NCBI RefSeq assembly: GCF_017313105.1
Contig: NZ_JAFLND010000001.1
Span: forward strand, 372,001 to 436,000
Direction: 5' to 3'
DNA from: [Muricauda] lutisoli (nom. illeg.)
Lineage (GTDB): Bacteria > Bacteroidota > Bacteroidia > Flavobacteriales > Flavobacteriaceae
DNA length: 64,000 nt
A program made the translations under genes and the position numbers. Shown in pieces: positions 35,585-44,077 of this stretch (the stretch's first letter is position 1; every line of letters starts with the position of its first letter). The notes under the pieces were generated by a model. The model was not told the DNA's origin and did not search any database. It saw nothing but the letters and a program-made list of their open reading frames with translations.

Positions 35585-36661
35585 ATGTCCGAAGAGAAAT
35601 TAATGTCGAAAAAGAAACCGGCCTATCCTATAAGCAAAGAGCTGGATGAATATTTGGATTATTACAATCGAAAAATTGAGATTCCTATCCATTATGAGGA
35701 CCTTCTACGTTTTTCGGGAAGTGTTGCCGTTTATGATGCAAACGATGAAGATACCCTTTGGGTAAGGGTTTTTTATCCAGAGTTTGACCGAGATGAAATT
35801 GATTTGGCCCTGAAGCGTGTCTATTCAAATTTTGTTTCGGATGGTAGCGATTCCATTTTTCAGTACCTCAATGTGGATTATGTGGACTATTGCACTTTTG
35901 GGAATTCGAAACCTTTTAGAATCAAGGTTCGAAATATTTTGAACGATAACTACACCTTGTTCTATGTAAAAAGGACCGATGCATCACGGGTCTATGGTTT
36001 GGAGTTGGAGCATATGCTCTCACCGTACAATTTGAACTTTGTGATTTATGAGAACACCTTGATAGAGGAGCATATTGTGGGTATTCCCGGAGATGTTTTT
36101 ATGAAAAAAAACCTACCGGAATGCACGGAATTCGAAAAAGCACAAATTGCCAAAGAATTTGTGAAGTTCAATGAAAGGTGCATGATACGTTTGTTGGGCG
36201 ACATGCGCTCCTATAACTATGTGATCGTTCCTACCCACGATTTTGATAGTGTTGTTTATAAGATACGGGCCATTGACTTTGATCAACAATGTTACGAAGG
36301 CAAGATAAAAGTGTACCGTCCCCAATTTTTTAAGGAGAATAAAACAATGGTCGATTTGGTACAAGGTAAATTGACCATAGATTCCGTAAATCAATATATT
36401 GTGGAGGAACGTTCGATCATAGCCAAAAGAATACTTAGTTGGGGAAGAAGGTTAAAAAGGCTTATGGATGCATGTATCGCGGATACCATTGCACCTCCGG
36501 AAAACATAGAAACATTAAAAGCCCAACTTCAGGAGCTAACAGGTGATATTAACTTTAGGGATAGTAAAAACATGGGGGAAATACTTGCCCATGCTTTGGA
36601 TTTTGTAAAACGAAATTACGAAGATGTGAGTATGAAACAGATTATAGATAAGAAGTTCTAA
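35585..36661 (+). CDS. Conserved hypothetical protein with protein-kinase-like residues
   Basis: This 358-residue protein has no assigned family that I recognise. The middle part shows residues in the order expected of a kinase fold: Lys129 (beta3-like, LFYVKR), Glu140 or 142 (helix C-like, GLELEH), GDMRSYN (205-211; Asp206 and Asn211, spaced as in HRDxxxxN) and DFD (231-233; in place of DFG). The C-terminal ~80 residues are helical and basic. The kinase assignment is inferred from spacing only. It overlaps the convergent nucleoid-associated gene by 4 nt (36658-36661). Confidence 0.6.
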   Translation: MSEEKLMSKKKPAYPISKELDEYLDYYNRKIEIPIHYEDLLRFSGSVAVYDANDEDTLWVRVFYPEFDRDEIDLALKRVYSNFVSDGSDSIFQYLNVDYVDYCTFGNSKPFRIKVRNILNDNYTLFYVKRTDASRVYGLELEHMLSPYNLNFVIYENTLIEEHIVGIPGDVFMKKNLPECTEFEKAQIAKEFVKFNERCMIRLLGDMRSYNYVIVPTHDFDSVVYKIRAIDFDQQCYEGKIKVYRPQFFKENKTMVDLVQGKLTIDSVNQYIVEERSIIAKRILSWGRRLKRLMDACIADTIAPPENIETLKAQLQELTGDINFRDSKNMGEILAHALDFVKRNYEDVSMKQIIDKKF

Positions 36662-37716
36662 CTTTTCTGTTCCTTGTTGAAATATACGAGGTAGTAGTAC
36701 ATCTGCCGTTCCTCGTCCCAACCTTTTTCCACAAATTTCTCTGCCGATTCAGGGTTGATGAAATCCATCTTAATTTGAATATTGGTATCCAAATTGATGA
36801 CATTCTTGATTTTTTTACGGGCATCGCTCACCGCCTTGTTGGCAATATCAAAATTGGAAACGTCCTCAATGCTGTATTTGGGACCTTTTTCCACTTTGTA
36901 GTGTTTAAATTCCGGAATCAGTTCAGGGTTTTCCATAACCTCGTTCAAGAATGAAGTCTCTTCAAAATTGTCGTTTTTGGCAAAGTGGTTCACCGCACGG
37001 TTCATGAACATGACCTCTTGCTGTTTGTCTTCGGCGGGTAAAACCACGTCCTTGGCAAAGTTTTGGCAGAACTTGAGGTAATTTTTGGTGTAGAAATTCT
37101 CATCGGTCAATGGGAGAACACCTAAAAAGTTTTCCAACCAATATTTGGCATCATATCGGTTGCTGTCGACAGAAAGTACTTTGTACCCTTCTTCTTTATC
37201 GGTGTTAAAAACAATACAACCTTTATCCAGTTTATTGATGTTGATTCCCTGACGTATCAAAATTTCCAAGTTGTGCTCCTTTTCTTCAAACTGAAGAAAA
37301 TCGTGTTTCAACTCACTTTTAAAAATACCAACGGCATCCGTTTTTTGGTTGTTGATTACCATATCTGAAAAATGGACCACATAAACTTCCCCGCTTTTAA
37401 TATGCGGATGGTTGGACTGCTCATACAAGTGAGTGGTTATTTTTTTGGATAGCCTATGGTTGTCGGATGGGTTGTCGAATATTCCGGAAACGGCCATATA
37501 GACCTCGTTGAACTCCAGATCCACCTCATGGCCAAACTTATAGTAGTTCTCTTCTTTTTCCCTAAATGGTTTAAAGAAATACTCCTTTAGCAAACCGGAC
37601 ATTTCATCGTTTAGGGTAAAAGGCTCTGCAGATAAGAACGCAGATTCGTTTTTACTTTTGTTACCAACACGGTGAAGCGATATGCTTTCAATTTGGGCGG
37701 GATATAGGTTCAGCAT
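36658..37716 (-). CDS. Nucleoid-associated protein (NdpA/YejK family)
   Basis: This 352-residue protein is recognised as the 37-kDa nucleoid-associated family from LYPAQIESISLHRVGNKSKNE, VYVVHFSDMVINNQKTDAVGIFKSE, the KGCIVFNTDKEEGYKVLSVD stretch and the C-terminal KKIKNVINLDTNIQIKMDF. It is thought to bind DNA near the nucleoid, but the mechanism is poorly known. It begins with ATG and is probably co-transcribed with the pRiA4b-like gene 46 nt upstream. It overlaps the 3' end of the kinase-like gene. Confidence 0.88.
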   Translation of the reverse strand: MLNLYPAQIESISLHRVGNKSKNESAFLSAEPFTLNDEMSGLLKEYFFKPFREKEENYYKFGHEVDLEFNEVYMAVSGIFDNPSDNHRLSKKITTHLYEQSNHPHIKSGEVYVVHFSDMVINNQKTDAVGIFKSELKHDFLQFEEKEHNLEILIRQGININKLDKGCIVFNTDKEEGYKVLSVDSNRYDAKYWLENFLGVLPLTDENFYTKNYLKFCQNFAKDVVLPAEDKQQEVMFMNRAVNHFAKNDNFEETSFLNEVMENPELIPEFKHYKVEKGPKYSIEDVSNFDIANKAVSDARKKIKNVINLDTNIQIKMDFINPESAEKFVEKGWDEERQMYYYLVYFNKEQKS

Positions 37717-37762
37717 TTTTAGGGGATGTGATTAATGGTTAAAAATTCAGGTCAAGTATGGG

Positions 37763-38266
37763 CTAGTTCCAGTTTTCGTCAAAGTCCATATCGTCATAAC
37801 TGTCCAAAAGGTCGTCATAATCTCCTTCATCATCATTGGGTTCTGCCTCAAACTGTTTTTCTGGTGGGGCATCGGGCAGTTCACCAAAGGTAAAAAGCAC
37901 ATTGGGGTAAATTCTGCCATCTTCTTTTTCAACAATATCGGCGAGTTCCACAAAAAAGGTCCACATGCTGAAAAAGTCGTAAACATAGATCAGCTTGGGA
38001 TTTTTTTCGTTCATGACATCAGCTAAAGTGGTTTCGTTCATTAACCGAATATCCGAACCACTCTCACTCATATCAAAAAGGGCAATTTCCTCGTCTTGGT
38101 TCCATTCTTCATCACAAGTGTAGAACGAGGCCATTTCACTCCCCTCAAAACCAAAAGCTTGGGTAATGGCATTGTGGAAATCTTCCAAATTACTTTGGTC
38201 CTCAATTTCGATATCACGAAAGATATCTTCCTCAGCATCAAGTATTATCCTGATTTTATAAATCAT
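37763..38266 (-). CDS. pRiA4b ORF-3/TnpR-passenger-like protein
   Basis: This 167-residue acidic protein matches the pRiA4b ORF-3 family: YKIRIILDAEEDIFRDIEIEDQSNLEDFHNAITQAFGF and the SWMASFYTCDEEW-type stretch. The family name comes from a plasmid and IS1096 passengers, but here it is surrounded by housekeeping genes with no insertion sequence. It has a very acidic C-terminal tail (DDEGDYDDLLDSYDDMDFDE). A TACCTTTG box lies at 38289-38296 (minus strand), 22 nt upstream. Function unknown. Confidence 0.8.
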   Translation of the reverse strand: MIYKIRIILDAEEDIFRDIEIEDQSNLEDFHNAITQAFGFEGSEMASFYTCDEEWNQDEEIALFDMSESGSDIRLMNETTLADVMNEKNPKLIYVYDFFSMWTFFVELADIVEKEDGRIYPNVLFTFGELPDAPPEKQFEAEPNDDEGDYDDLLDSYDDMDFDENWN

Positions 38267-38288
38267 CCATCAAATTTTAGAGTGGGCA

Positions 38289-38296
38289 CAAAGGTA
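38289..38296 (-). promoter_or_regulatory. -7 promoter box TACCTTTG of the pRiA4b-like gene
   Basis: Perfect TAnnTTTG box on the minus strand, 22 nt before the ATG. Confidence 0.55.
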
Positions 38297-38309
38297 CAAT
38301 AAATAGACC

Positions 38310-39323
38310 TTATTTGGAGAACCTGTGCAGGGTAAAAGTCATGGCGGCCAAAAGGAAAAACGCCCCTATTTGATGTGCAATTCCCAGCCAAAGCGGCACT
38401 GCATAGATCAACGTGAGCACACCCAGTAAAAACTGCACAAAAACCAAGGCCAACAAACTTTGCAATCCTTTTTCTTGAAGTTTTGTTGTCTGGATTTTTC
38501 GCGTTCTGAACCAAATCAGTGCAATAACCGCAACTACAATATAGGCGAGATAGCGGTGCACGAACTGGACCCCACTTTTTCCTTCAAAAAAGTTTTTGAT
38601 AACCGGCTGCTGCTCAATGTATACGGTTTCGTGAATCAGCTTGCCGTCGCTCATCAAAGGCCAATGGTTGTGTATAAAACCTGCATCCAATCCAGCTACA
38701 AAAGCTCCCCAAATGATCTGGAGCAACAGCAGTACGAGTCCGACCCGGATCAAGTTTCTTATTTTCTTGTTGATTTCTTTTTTTTCGGGGTACACAAGGT
38801 CCAAAGCCACCCATAAACTGTAGGCAAAGGTCAGGAATGCCGTGGTCAAGTGTGCGGCCAATCTAAAGTGGGAAACATCGGGACGGTCCACAAGGCCACT
38901 TTTAACCATGTACCAGCCCAAAAAGCCCTGGAATCCGCCCATAAAGAGCAAAATCAAACATTTTTTAATGGTCGACCTATCCAATTTTTTGGTGACCAAA
39001 AAGAAAAGGAACGGCACAATGAATACTACTCCAATAAATCTTCCAATTACTCTGTGCAACCATTCCCAGAAGTAGATGTCCTTGAACTCATCAAGACCAA
39101 AATGATAATTGAGTTTCTGGTATTCCGGGTATTGCTTGTACAGTTCAAAAGCTTCTTGCCATTCCTGTTCGTTCATCGGTGGAATGGTTCCCTGTATCAA
39201 TTTGTAGTCGGAAATCGAAAGTCCAGAGTGGGTAAGCCGCGTTATGCCCCCCACTAAAACCATGACAAAAATGAGAAAACATCCAGTTAACAACCAATAC
39301 ACTACATATTTGTTCTTTTTCAT
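38310..39323 (-). CDS. ctaA: Heme A synthase (COX15/CtaA)
   Basis: This 337-residue membrane protein has eight helices, the MVLVGGITRLTHSGLS motif after the first helix, and the LHRVIGRFIGVVF and FVHRYLAYIVVAVIALIW segments carrying heme-ligating His. It oxidises heme O to heme A for cytochrome oxidase. It overlaps the CCA transferase gene by 4 nt (ATGA), so it is the last gene of a four-gene unit GT-tsaC-cca-ctaA. Confidence 0.95.
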   Translation of the reverse strand: MKKNKYVVYWLLTGCFLIFVMVLVGGITRLTHSGLSISDYKLIQGTIPPMNEQEWQEAFELYKQYPEYQKLNYHFGLDEFKDIYFWEWLHRVIGRFIGVVFIVPFLFFLVTKKLDRSTIKKCLILLFMGGFQGFLGWYMVKSGLVDRPDVSHFRLAAHLTTAFLTFAYSLWVALDLVYPEKKEINKKIRNLIRVGLVLLLLQIIWGAFVAGLDAGFIHNHWPLMSDGKLIHETVYIEQQPVIKNFFEGKSGVQFVHRYLAYIVVAVIALIWFRTRKIQTTKLQEKGLQSLLALVFVQFLLGVLTLIYAVPLWLGIAHQIGAFFLLAAMTFTLHRFSK

Positions 39324-40750
39324 TCGGAATGGATTTTTAAATTCATTTTTTTGCCTTTTTCCAACATAAAATTATAGGCGGCCTCGTATTCGTTGGGGAT
39401 TTCTCCCTCTAAAATTGCTTCTTTGATAGCATCTTTGATAATGCCTATTTCCTTGGAAGGTTTTAGGTTAAAGGTCTTCATGATCTCTTCACCGGATACA
39501 GGTGGCTGAAAGTTCCGGATATGGTCACGCTCTTCGACCTCTACTATTTTTTGGCGAACTATTTTGAAATTGTTCTTGTATTTTTTCTGTTTCTTCGGGT
39601 TCTTGGTTGTAATATCGGCCTCACACAAGGTCATAAGGTCTTCCACAAAATCTCCAGCGTCGAAGACCAATCGTCTTACTGCAGAATCGGTCACATGGTC
39701 TTCGGACAAAATGATGGGCCTAGAACTCATCAATACCATTTTCTGAACGAATTTCATCTTTTCGTTCAACGGCATTCGTAACCTTTTGAAGAGTTTGTAA
39801 ACCATTTTTGCTCCCACAAATTCGTGTGCATGGAACGTCCATCCAATTTTTTTATGGAATTTTTTGGTGGGCGCCTTGCCGATATCGTGCAGCAATGCAG
39901 CCCATCGCAACCAGAGGTTGTCCGTGGTTTCCGCTATATTGTCCACCACTTCCAGAGTGTGCCAAAAGTTATCTTTGTGGCGTTGGCCCTCTATTTCTTC
40001 AATGCCTTGCAGCGCTGTCAGTTCGGGTAGAATCAAGGGAAGCAATCCTGTTTGGTGCATCAATTTGAAACCTAGGGACGGTTTGGGACTCATCAATATT
40101 TTGTTCAGTTCGTCCACGATACGTTCCTTGGAAACTATTTTGATACGGTCCTTGTTCTCGGTAATGGCCTGAAGCGATTTCAATTCAATGGTAAAATGCA
40201 ATTGTGTGGCAAATCGAATGGCACGCATCATACGCAAGGGGTCATCCGAATAGGTGATACCGGGTTCCAATGGTGTTCGAATGATTTCCCTGTCCAGATC
40301 GGCCAAGCCATCAAAAGGATCTAGGAGTTCCCCAAAATTGGATTTGTTCAATGCCAAGGCCATGGCGTTGATGGTAAAATCGCGACGGTTCTGATCGTCT
40401 TCCAAGGTGCCATCTTCCACAATGGGTTTTCGGCTATCCCGATTATAGCTTTCTTTTCGGGCGCCCACAAATTCCAGCTCCAAATCCTTGTGCTTGATCA
40501 TGGCCGTTCCAAAATTCTTGAATACGGAAATCTCAGGTTTTCCTTTTAATTTGGAGGCCACTTTTTTGGCGAGTTCTATTCCACTGCCAATGGCCACAAT
40601 GTCGATATCCTTCGGGGTATTTCTTTTTAAAAAATAATCACGAACAAAACCACCGATGACGTAAGCGTCCACGCCCAACTCATCTGAAGCTTCGCCAATA
40701 AGTTTAAAAATAGGATGTTGTATTGCTTCTGTATGGAATTCCTTCGCCAT
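39320..40750 (-). CDS. cca: CCA tRNA nucleotidyltransferase with HD domain
   Basis: This 476-residue class II enzyme starts with the nucleotidyltransferase core: GGFVRDYF (33-40) and the DID metal pair (48-50), followed by RRDFTINAMAL and the flexible-loop region with TYSDDPLRMMRAIRFATQL. The C-terminal half contains an HD phosphohydrolase domain (ALLHDIGKAPT). It adds CCA to tRNA 3' ends and repairs them. It overlaps ctaA by 4 nt and lies 2 nt after tsaC, so it is coupled. Confidence 0.94.
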   Translation of the reverse strand: MAKEFHTEAIQHPIFKLIGEASDELGVDAYVIGGFVRDYFLKRNTPKDIDIVAIGSGIELAKKVASKLKGKPEISVFKNFGTAMIKHKDLELEFVGARKESYNRDSRKPIVEDGTLEDDQNRRDFTINAMALALNKSNFGELLDPFDGLADLDREIIRTPLEPGITYSDDPLRMMRAIRFATQLHFTIELKSLQAITENKDRIKIVSKERIVDELNKILMSPKPSLGFKLMHQTGLLPLILPELTALQGIEEIEGQRHKDNFWHTLEVVDNIAETTDNLWLRWAALLHDIGKAPTKKFHKKIGWTFHAHEFVGAKMVYKLFKRLRMPLNEKMKFVQKMVLMSSRPIILSEDHVTDSAVRRLVFDAGDFVEDLMTLCEADITTKNPKKQKKYKNNFKIVRQKIVEVEERDHIRNFQPPVSGEEIMKTFNLKPSKEIGIIKDAIKEAILEGEIPNEYEAAYNFMLEKGKKMNLKIHSE

Positions 40751-40752
40751 TG

Positions 40753-41313
40753 TTATTCCCGAATAACCTTCACCTGTCCATCACTACTCAGCTTAATGAT
40801 AGAGGAGGGGGAAGGGTTTGTACTTTCGTCTGGCAAATTTACCACATAGTCCACTCCTTTTAAAATTTCTTCATCAATATCCTTGAATTGTTTTGGAGTG
40901 GGATTGCCCGAGATATTGGCCGATGTGGATACAATGGGCTTTCTGAATTTATTGATGAGGTATTGGCAAAATTTATCCGAAGCCACGCGAATGGCCAAGG
41001 TGTTGTCTTCCGCCACCAGATTGCTGGCTATGCCCATGGGGTTGTCGAATACGATAGTGGTTGGTTTTGTGGCCAGGTCCATAATATCGTAGGCCACATC
41101 AGGTACTTCTTTTACATGCCGTTCCAACATGGCCTGGTTCGCTACCAAACAGATGAGTGCCTTGGAGTCTTCTCGCTTTTTTAGGGCGTATACTTTTTTA
41201 ACGGCTTCCGGATTGGTGGCATCGCACCCTATGCCCCAAACCGTGTCGGTAGGGTAGAGTATGAGTCCACCCTCCTGTAATACTTTATGGCAGTTATTGA
41301 TTTCTTCGGTCAA
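40753..41313 (-). CDS. tsaC: Threonylcarbamoyl-AMP synthase (TsaC/Sua5 family)
   Basis: This 186-residue short form has LYPTDTVWGIGCDATNPEAVKKVYALKKREDSKALI (substrate pocket) and IVSTSANISGNPTPKQF. It makes the threonylcarbamoyl-AMP used for t6A in tRNA position 37. The TTG start at 41313 is the only one in frame before a stop at 41326; it lies 20 nt inside the 3' end of the glycosyltransferase gene. It is the second gene of GT-tsaC-cca-ctaA. Confidence 0.93.
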   Translation of the reverse strand: MTEEINNCHKVLQEGGLILYPTDTVWGIGCDATNPEAVKKVYALKKREDSKALICLVANQAMLERHVKEVPDVAYDIMDLATKPTTIVFDNPMGIASNLVAEDNTLAIRVASDKFCQYLINKFRKPIVSTSANISGNPTPKQFKDIDEEILKGVDYVVNLPDESTNPSPSSIIKLSSDGQVKVIRE

Positions 41314-42133
41314 TGTTTTCGAATTTTAGTTGAAAGTGGTCGGTCAACGCCTGCCACTGTATTCTGTTTTTGTCCATCCCAATGTTTCCTTTTTTCAAGG
41401 AAACCTTTTGAGAGCCCCAAATGGGAATTGGTTCTTTTCCGCTATTGTCGGCTTGAATGGAATATGTTCCCTTGATCAGCCCCATTATTTTGAACCATAA
41501 ATCGTCGGCATTGGGTGCAAGTTTCAGGAACAGGTCTTGCTCAAATACTTTTTGGTCCATTGTGTTGGGTGGGTACAAAGTTCCGCCTGCTCCAATGGGT
41601 AACGTCAATTTTGGATTTTCACATCCTGATTCATTTGGTTTCCATTGTTTGTAGGGCAGTAGCTCACCTGATTCATCATAAGTGATACATCGCGTTTGAT
41701 TGGCGACAATGTTGTCAGGATGTTTTTGATGGGCCTCATATAGCTTCGATAGCCAATTTTTTCGGTACATCATATCATCATCACAAGTAATGATGGTTTT
41801 TTCTGGATACTGTTTTAAAGGCTCGACCAATTTTCTGTGTGAACTAAAATAATCGGTAAATTTAATATCGAACAAATCGCTGGTCAAACTATTCAGTTTT
41901 TTTGGGATTTTACCTTTTAGGTCTTCATGCAGCCAAAGCACAATTTTTTCAGGTAATACATCTTGATTCAGCAAACTCCGGATAGTAAGATGTACAATCT
42001 TTAACCTTGAAGGAATTGAAGCCAATGAAACAATTACAGGAATTTGCTTTTTATTGGATGTAAGCGCCTCCTTGGATTGCCAAGATAATTTAGCTTGATG
42101 AAAAAGTGAAACAGGAATTTCCTTGACCTTCAT
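41294..42133 (-). CDS. Glycosyltransferase, putative
   Basis: This 279-residue protein has the layout of a family-2-like transferase: IPVIVSLASIPSRLKIVHLTIRSLLNQ near the start, then ITCDDDMMYRKNWLSKL with the acidic DDD motif (metal/nucleotide-sugar binding, about 117-119). It does not look like the two GT2 genes next to it in detail. Substrate unknown. It heads the unit ending in ctaA and is divergent from the GT2 gene at 42200 across a 66-nt gap with back-to-back promoter boxes. Confidence 0.72.
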   Translation of the reverse strand: MKVKEIPVSLFHQAKLSWQSKEALTSNKKQIPVIVSLASIPSRLKIVHLTIRSLLNQDVLPEKIVLWLHEDLKGKIPKKLNSLTSDLFDIKFTDYFSSHRKLVEPLKQYPEKTIITCDDDMMYRKNWLSKLYEAHQKHPDNIVANQTRCITYDESGELLPYKQWKPNESGCENPKLTLPIGAGGTLYPPNTMDQKVFEQDLFLKLAPNADDLWFKIMGLIKGTYSIQADNSGKEPIPIWGSQKVSLKKGNIGMDKNRIQWQALTDHFQLKFENIDRRNQ

Positions 42134-42151
42134 TCTGGAAGTTTAGAATCA

Positions 42152-42159
42152 CAAAATTA
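42152..42159 (-). promoter_or_regulatory. -7 promoter box TAATTTTG of the glycosyltransferase/tsaC operon
   Basis: Perfect TAnnTTTG box on the minus strand, 18 nt before the ATG at 42133. It is 27 nt from the divergent box at 42187. Confidence 0.5.
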
Positions 42160-42186
42160 AGGATATGAGATAACATTTAATATTTC

Positions 42187-42194
42187 TATTTTTG
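42187..42194 (+). promoter_or_regulatory. -7 promoter box TATTTTTG of the GT2 gene, 5 nt from the ATG
   Basis: Perfect TAnnTTTG box whose last base lies only 5 nt before the ATG at 42200. Transcription would start at or within a base or two of the start codon, implying a leaderless mRNA. Confidence 0.5.
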
Positions 42195-42199
42195 CTCCA

Positions 42200-43033
42200 A
42201 TGAACCAAAAGGAAAAGGAATCGCCGAAAATATCAGTAATCGTAAGCACTTATAATGCCGAAGAATGGCTAAAAAAAGTGCTTTGGGGCTTTAATTGCCA
42301 AGTTTTTAAAGACTTTGAGGTAGTTGTTGCCGATGATGGTTCAGGGCCAAAGACCAAGGAATTATTGGAGGAGATGTCCAAAAAGGTCTTTTACCCTATT
42401 GTCCATGTTTGGCAGGAGGACGATGGGTTTCAGAAGTCCAGAATATTGAACAAGGCGGTTGAGGCCTGTAATGCCGAGTACATCATCATGACGGACGGTG
42501 ATTGCATTCCACGGGAGGATTTTGTTGAGGTGCATTACATTAATAAAGAGCCGGGATATTTCATTTCGGGGGGCTATTATATGCTGCCGATGAATATTTC
42601 CAAGATGATTACTTTGGAAGATATTGAAAAGCAACATTGTTTCAATATCCATTGGCTCAAGGAAAAAGGTATTCCAAAAACATTTAAGAACAATAAACTA
42701 ACGGCAAACGGAATTGTCTCCAAGTTGCTGAATAGGTTTACTCCGACCAATGCCAGTTGGAACGGTCACAATTCATCTGGTTGGAAAAAGGATATTTTAA
42801 ATGTAAACGGCTTTGATGAGCGCATGCAATATGGAGGGCAGGACCGTGAATTGGGCGAACGTTTGTTCAATTTCGGGATAAAGTCAAAACAGTTGCGTTA
42901 CAGTGCGGTTTGTGTGCACTTAGATCATAAAAGAGGATACAAAACACCGGAGTCCATAGCCAAAAACCAAGCGATACGAAAGGAAACCAGGTCAAACAAG
43001 TTAGTGTGGACGCACTATGGCATTACCAAATAA
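42200..43033 (+). CDS. Family 2 glycosyltransferase with galactosyltransferase-type C-terminus
   Basis: This 277-residue protein has the GT-A nucleotide-sugar site (SVIVSTYNAEEWL, VVADDGSGPKTKEL, ITDGD-type acidic triad as MTDGDCIPREDF) and a Glyco_transf_7C-like end (NGFDERMQYGGQDRELGERLFNFG). It transfers a sugar to an envelope glycan; acceptor unknown. No membrane helix, so cytosolic. It overlaps convergently with the GT2 gene at 43015-43818 by 19 nt. Confidence 0.9.
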   Translation: MNQKEKESPKISVIVSTYNAEEWLKKVLWGFNCQVFKDFEVVVADDGSGPKTKELLEEMSKKVFYPIVHVWQEDDGFQKSRILNKAVEACNAEYIIMTDGDCIPREDFVEVHYINKEPGYFISGGYYMLPMNISKMITLEDIEKQHCFNIHWLKEKGIPKTFKNNKLTANGIVSKLLNRFTPTNASWNGHNSSGWKKDILNVNGFDERMQYGGQDRELGERLFNFGIKSKQLRYSAVCVHLDHKRGYKTPESIAKNQAIRKETRSNKLVWTHYGITK

Positions 43034-43818
43034 TAAGCAAGCTCATTTTTCTTTTCCAATCTTTTTAGTTCTCTGAACCTTTCCAAAACACCAAGAGCAT
43101 TAAGGTAGCAGATGGTCCATCCTTTTTTGCCGTCCAATATGCCCAAACGGAGGATGTAATGGTTAAAGAATTTCCAAAAAGGTTTTACCGCCATCAAAAG
43201 GTAATTAAAGTGTTTTTCCTTGTAAAAGTCCTCTTTCGCCTTTAGTTGTCCGTATTTAAGCATTTTACCCTTATAGTCCTCGTAGTTTTTGTAGCAAAAA
43301 TGGGTTAACTTTTCCGTCAAGACCCCAGATTCACCATCAACTACTAAGGTTTCGTGCACAATCTTCCTGTCGGTAAAACGTGCTTTACTTTTTCTAAAAA
43401 GCCTATGATTTTTATCGGTTTGCCAGCCACTAAAGTTCAATGGCTCATTTTTGAACATAAACTTTCTATAGAACCAATAAGCTTCGTGTGCGTTGGGGTC
43501 ATTTATAGTGGCTGTGATTTCCTCCTGAAGTTTTTCCGTTACCACTTCATCGGCATCCAAAAATAAGATCCAGTCGTTCGTTGCCTGTTTAAGTGTGTAG
43601 GATTTTTGGGCCGTAAAATTTTCAAACGGGTTTTGTATCACTTTTACTTTTGGGTGATCCAATAAATATTCATACGTACCATCGGTACTAAAGGAATCAA
43701 CAACGATAATTTCATCGGCAAAAGAAATGGAATCAATGCATTTTTCAATGTATCCAATTTCGTTGTAGGTGATAACAAGTGCTGATAATTTTTGCTTTGG
43801 GGTGCTCAATCCAGCCAT
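43015..43818 (-). CDS. WaaE/KdtX-like family 2 glycosyltransferase
   Basis: This 267-residue GT2 protein has SALVITYNEIGYIEKCIDSI, DEIIVVDSFSTDGTYEY, NDWILFLDADEVVTEKL (DxD) and the KARFTDRKIVHETLVVDG stretch typical of WaaE/KdtX LPS core glucosyltransferases. It probably adds a sugar to lipid A core. A TAGATTTG box lies at 43848-43855 on the minus strand. It is convergent with the previous gene. Confidence 0.88.
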   Translation of the reverse strand: MAGLSTPKQKLSALVITYNEIGYIEKCIDSISFADEIIVVDSFSTDGTYEYLLDHPKVKVIQNPFENFTAQKSYTLKQATNDWILFLDADEVVTEKLQEEITATINDPNAHEAYWFYRKFMFKNEPLNFSGWQTDKNHRLFRKSKARFTDRKIVHETLVVDGESGVLTEKLTHFCYKNYEDYKGKMLKYGQLKAKEDFYKEKHFNYLLMAVKPFWKFFNHYILRLGILDGKKGWTICYLNALGVLERFRELKRLEKKNELAYYLVMP

Positions 43819-43991
43819 AATTTATTGGTGTAGTGTTTCGGTATATACAAATCTATAACAAAAAAATAGCGTAAAAATTGTTTGAACGTTTCTTTTTCTT
43901 ACAAACAATCAAACTCTCAATTTCCCTACTCTTTTATTGTTAAATTCCTAAACTATTATTCTGTCCGTTATATCAAAGAGGGTGAAAAGTA

Positions 43992-44030
43992 AATAGGGTT
44001 GCTTCAATTTTTGAAAAAAGCAACCCTATT
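43992..44030 (-). terminator. Terminator-like hairpin after dapD
   Basis: A perfect 13-bp stem, AATAGGGTTGCTT with AAGCAACCCTATT, has a 13-nt loop. Downstream on the minus strand TTTACTTTT is only moderately U-rich, so it is a probable terminator or 3'-end stabiliser. Confidence 0.7.
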
Positions 44031-44077
44031 ATGGTATTTGAGCCCTAATCCTTGATTTGAACAAAGATTAAAAGTAT

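Noticed and set aside
37763..38266. Possible mobile element because of the pRiA4b/TnpR name
   Set aside because: There are no terminal inverted repeats, target duplications or transposase nearby; the name reflects family history only.
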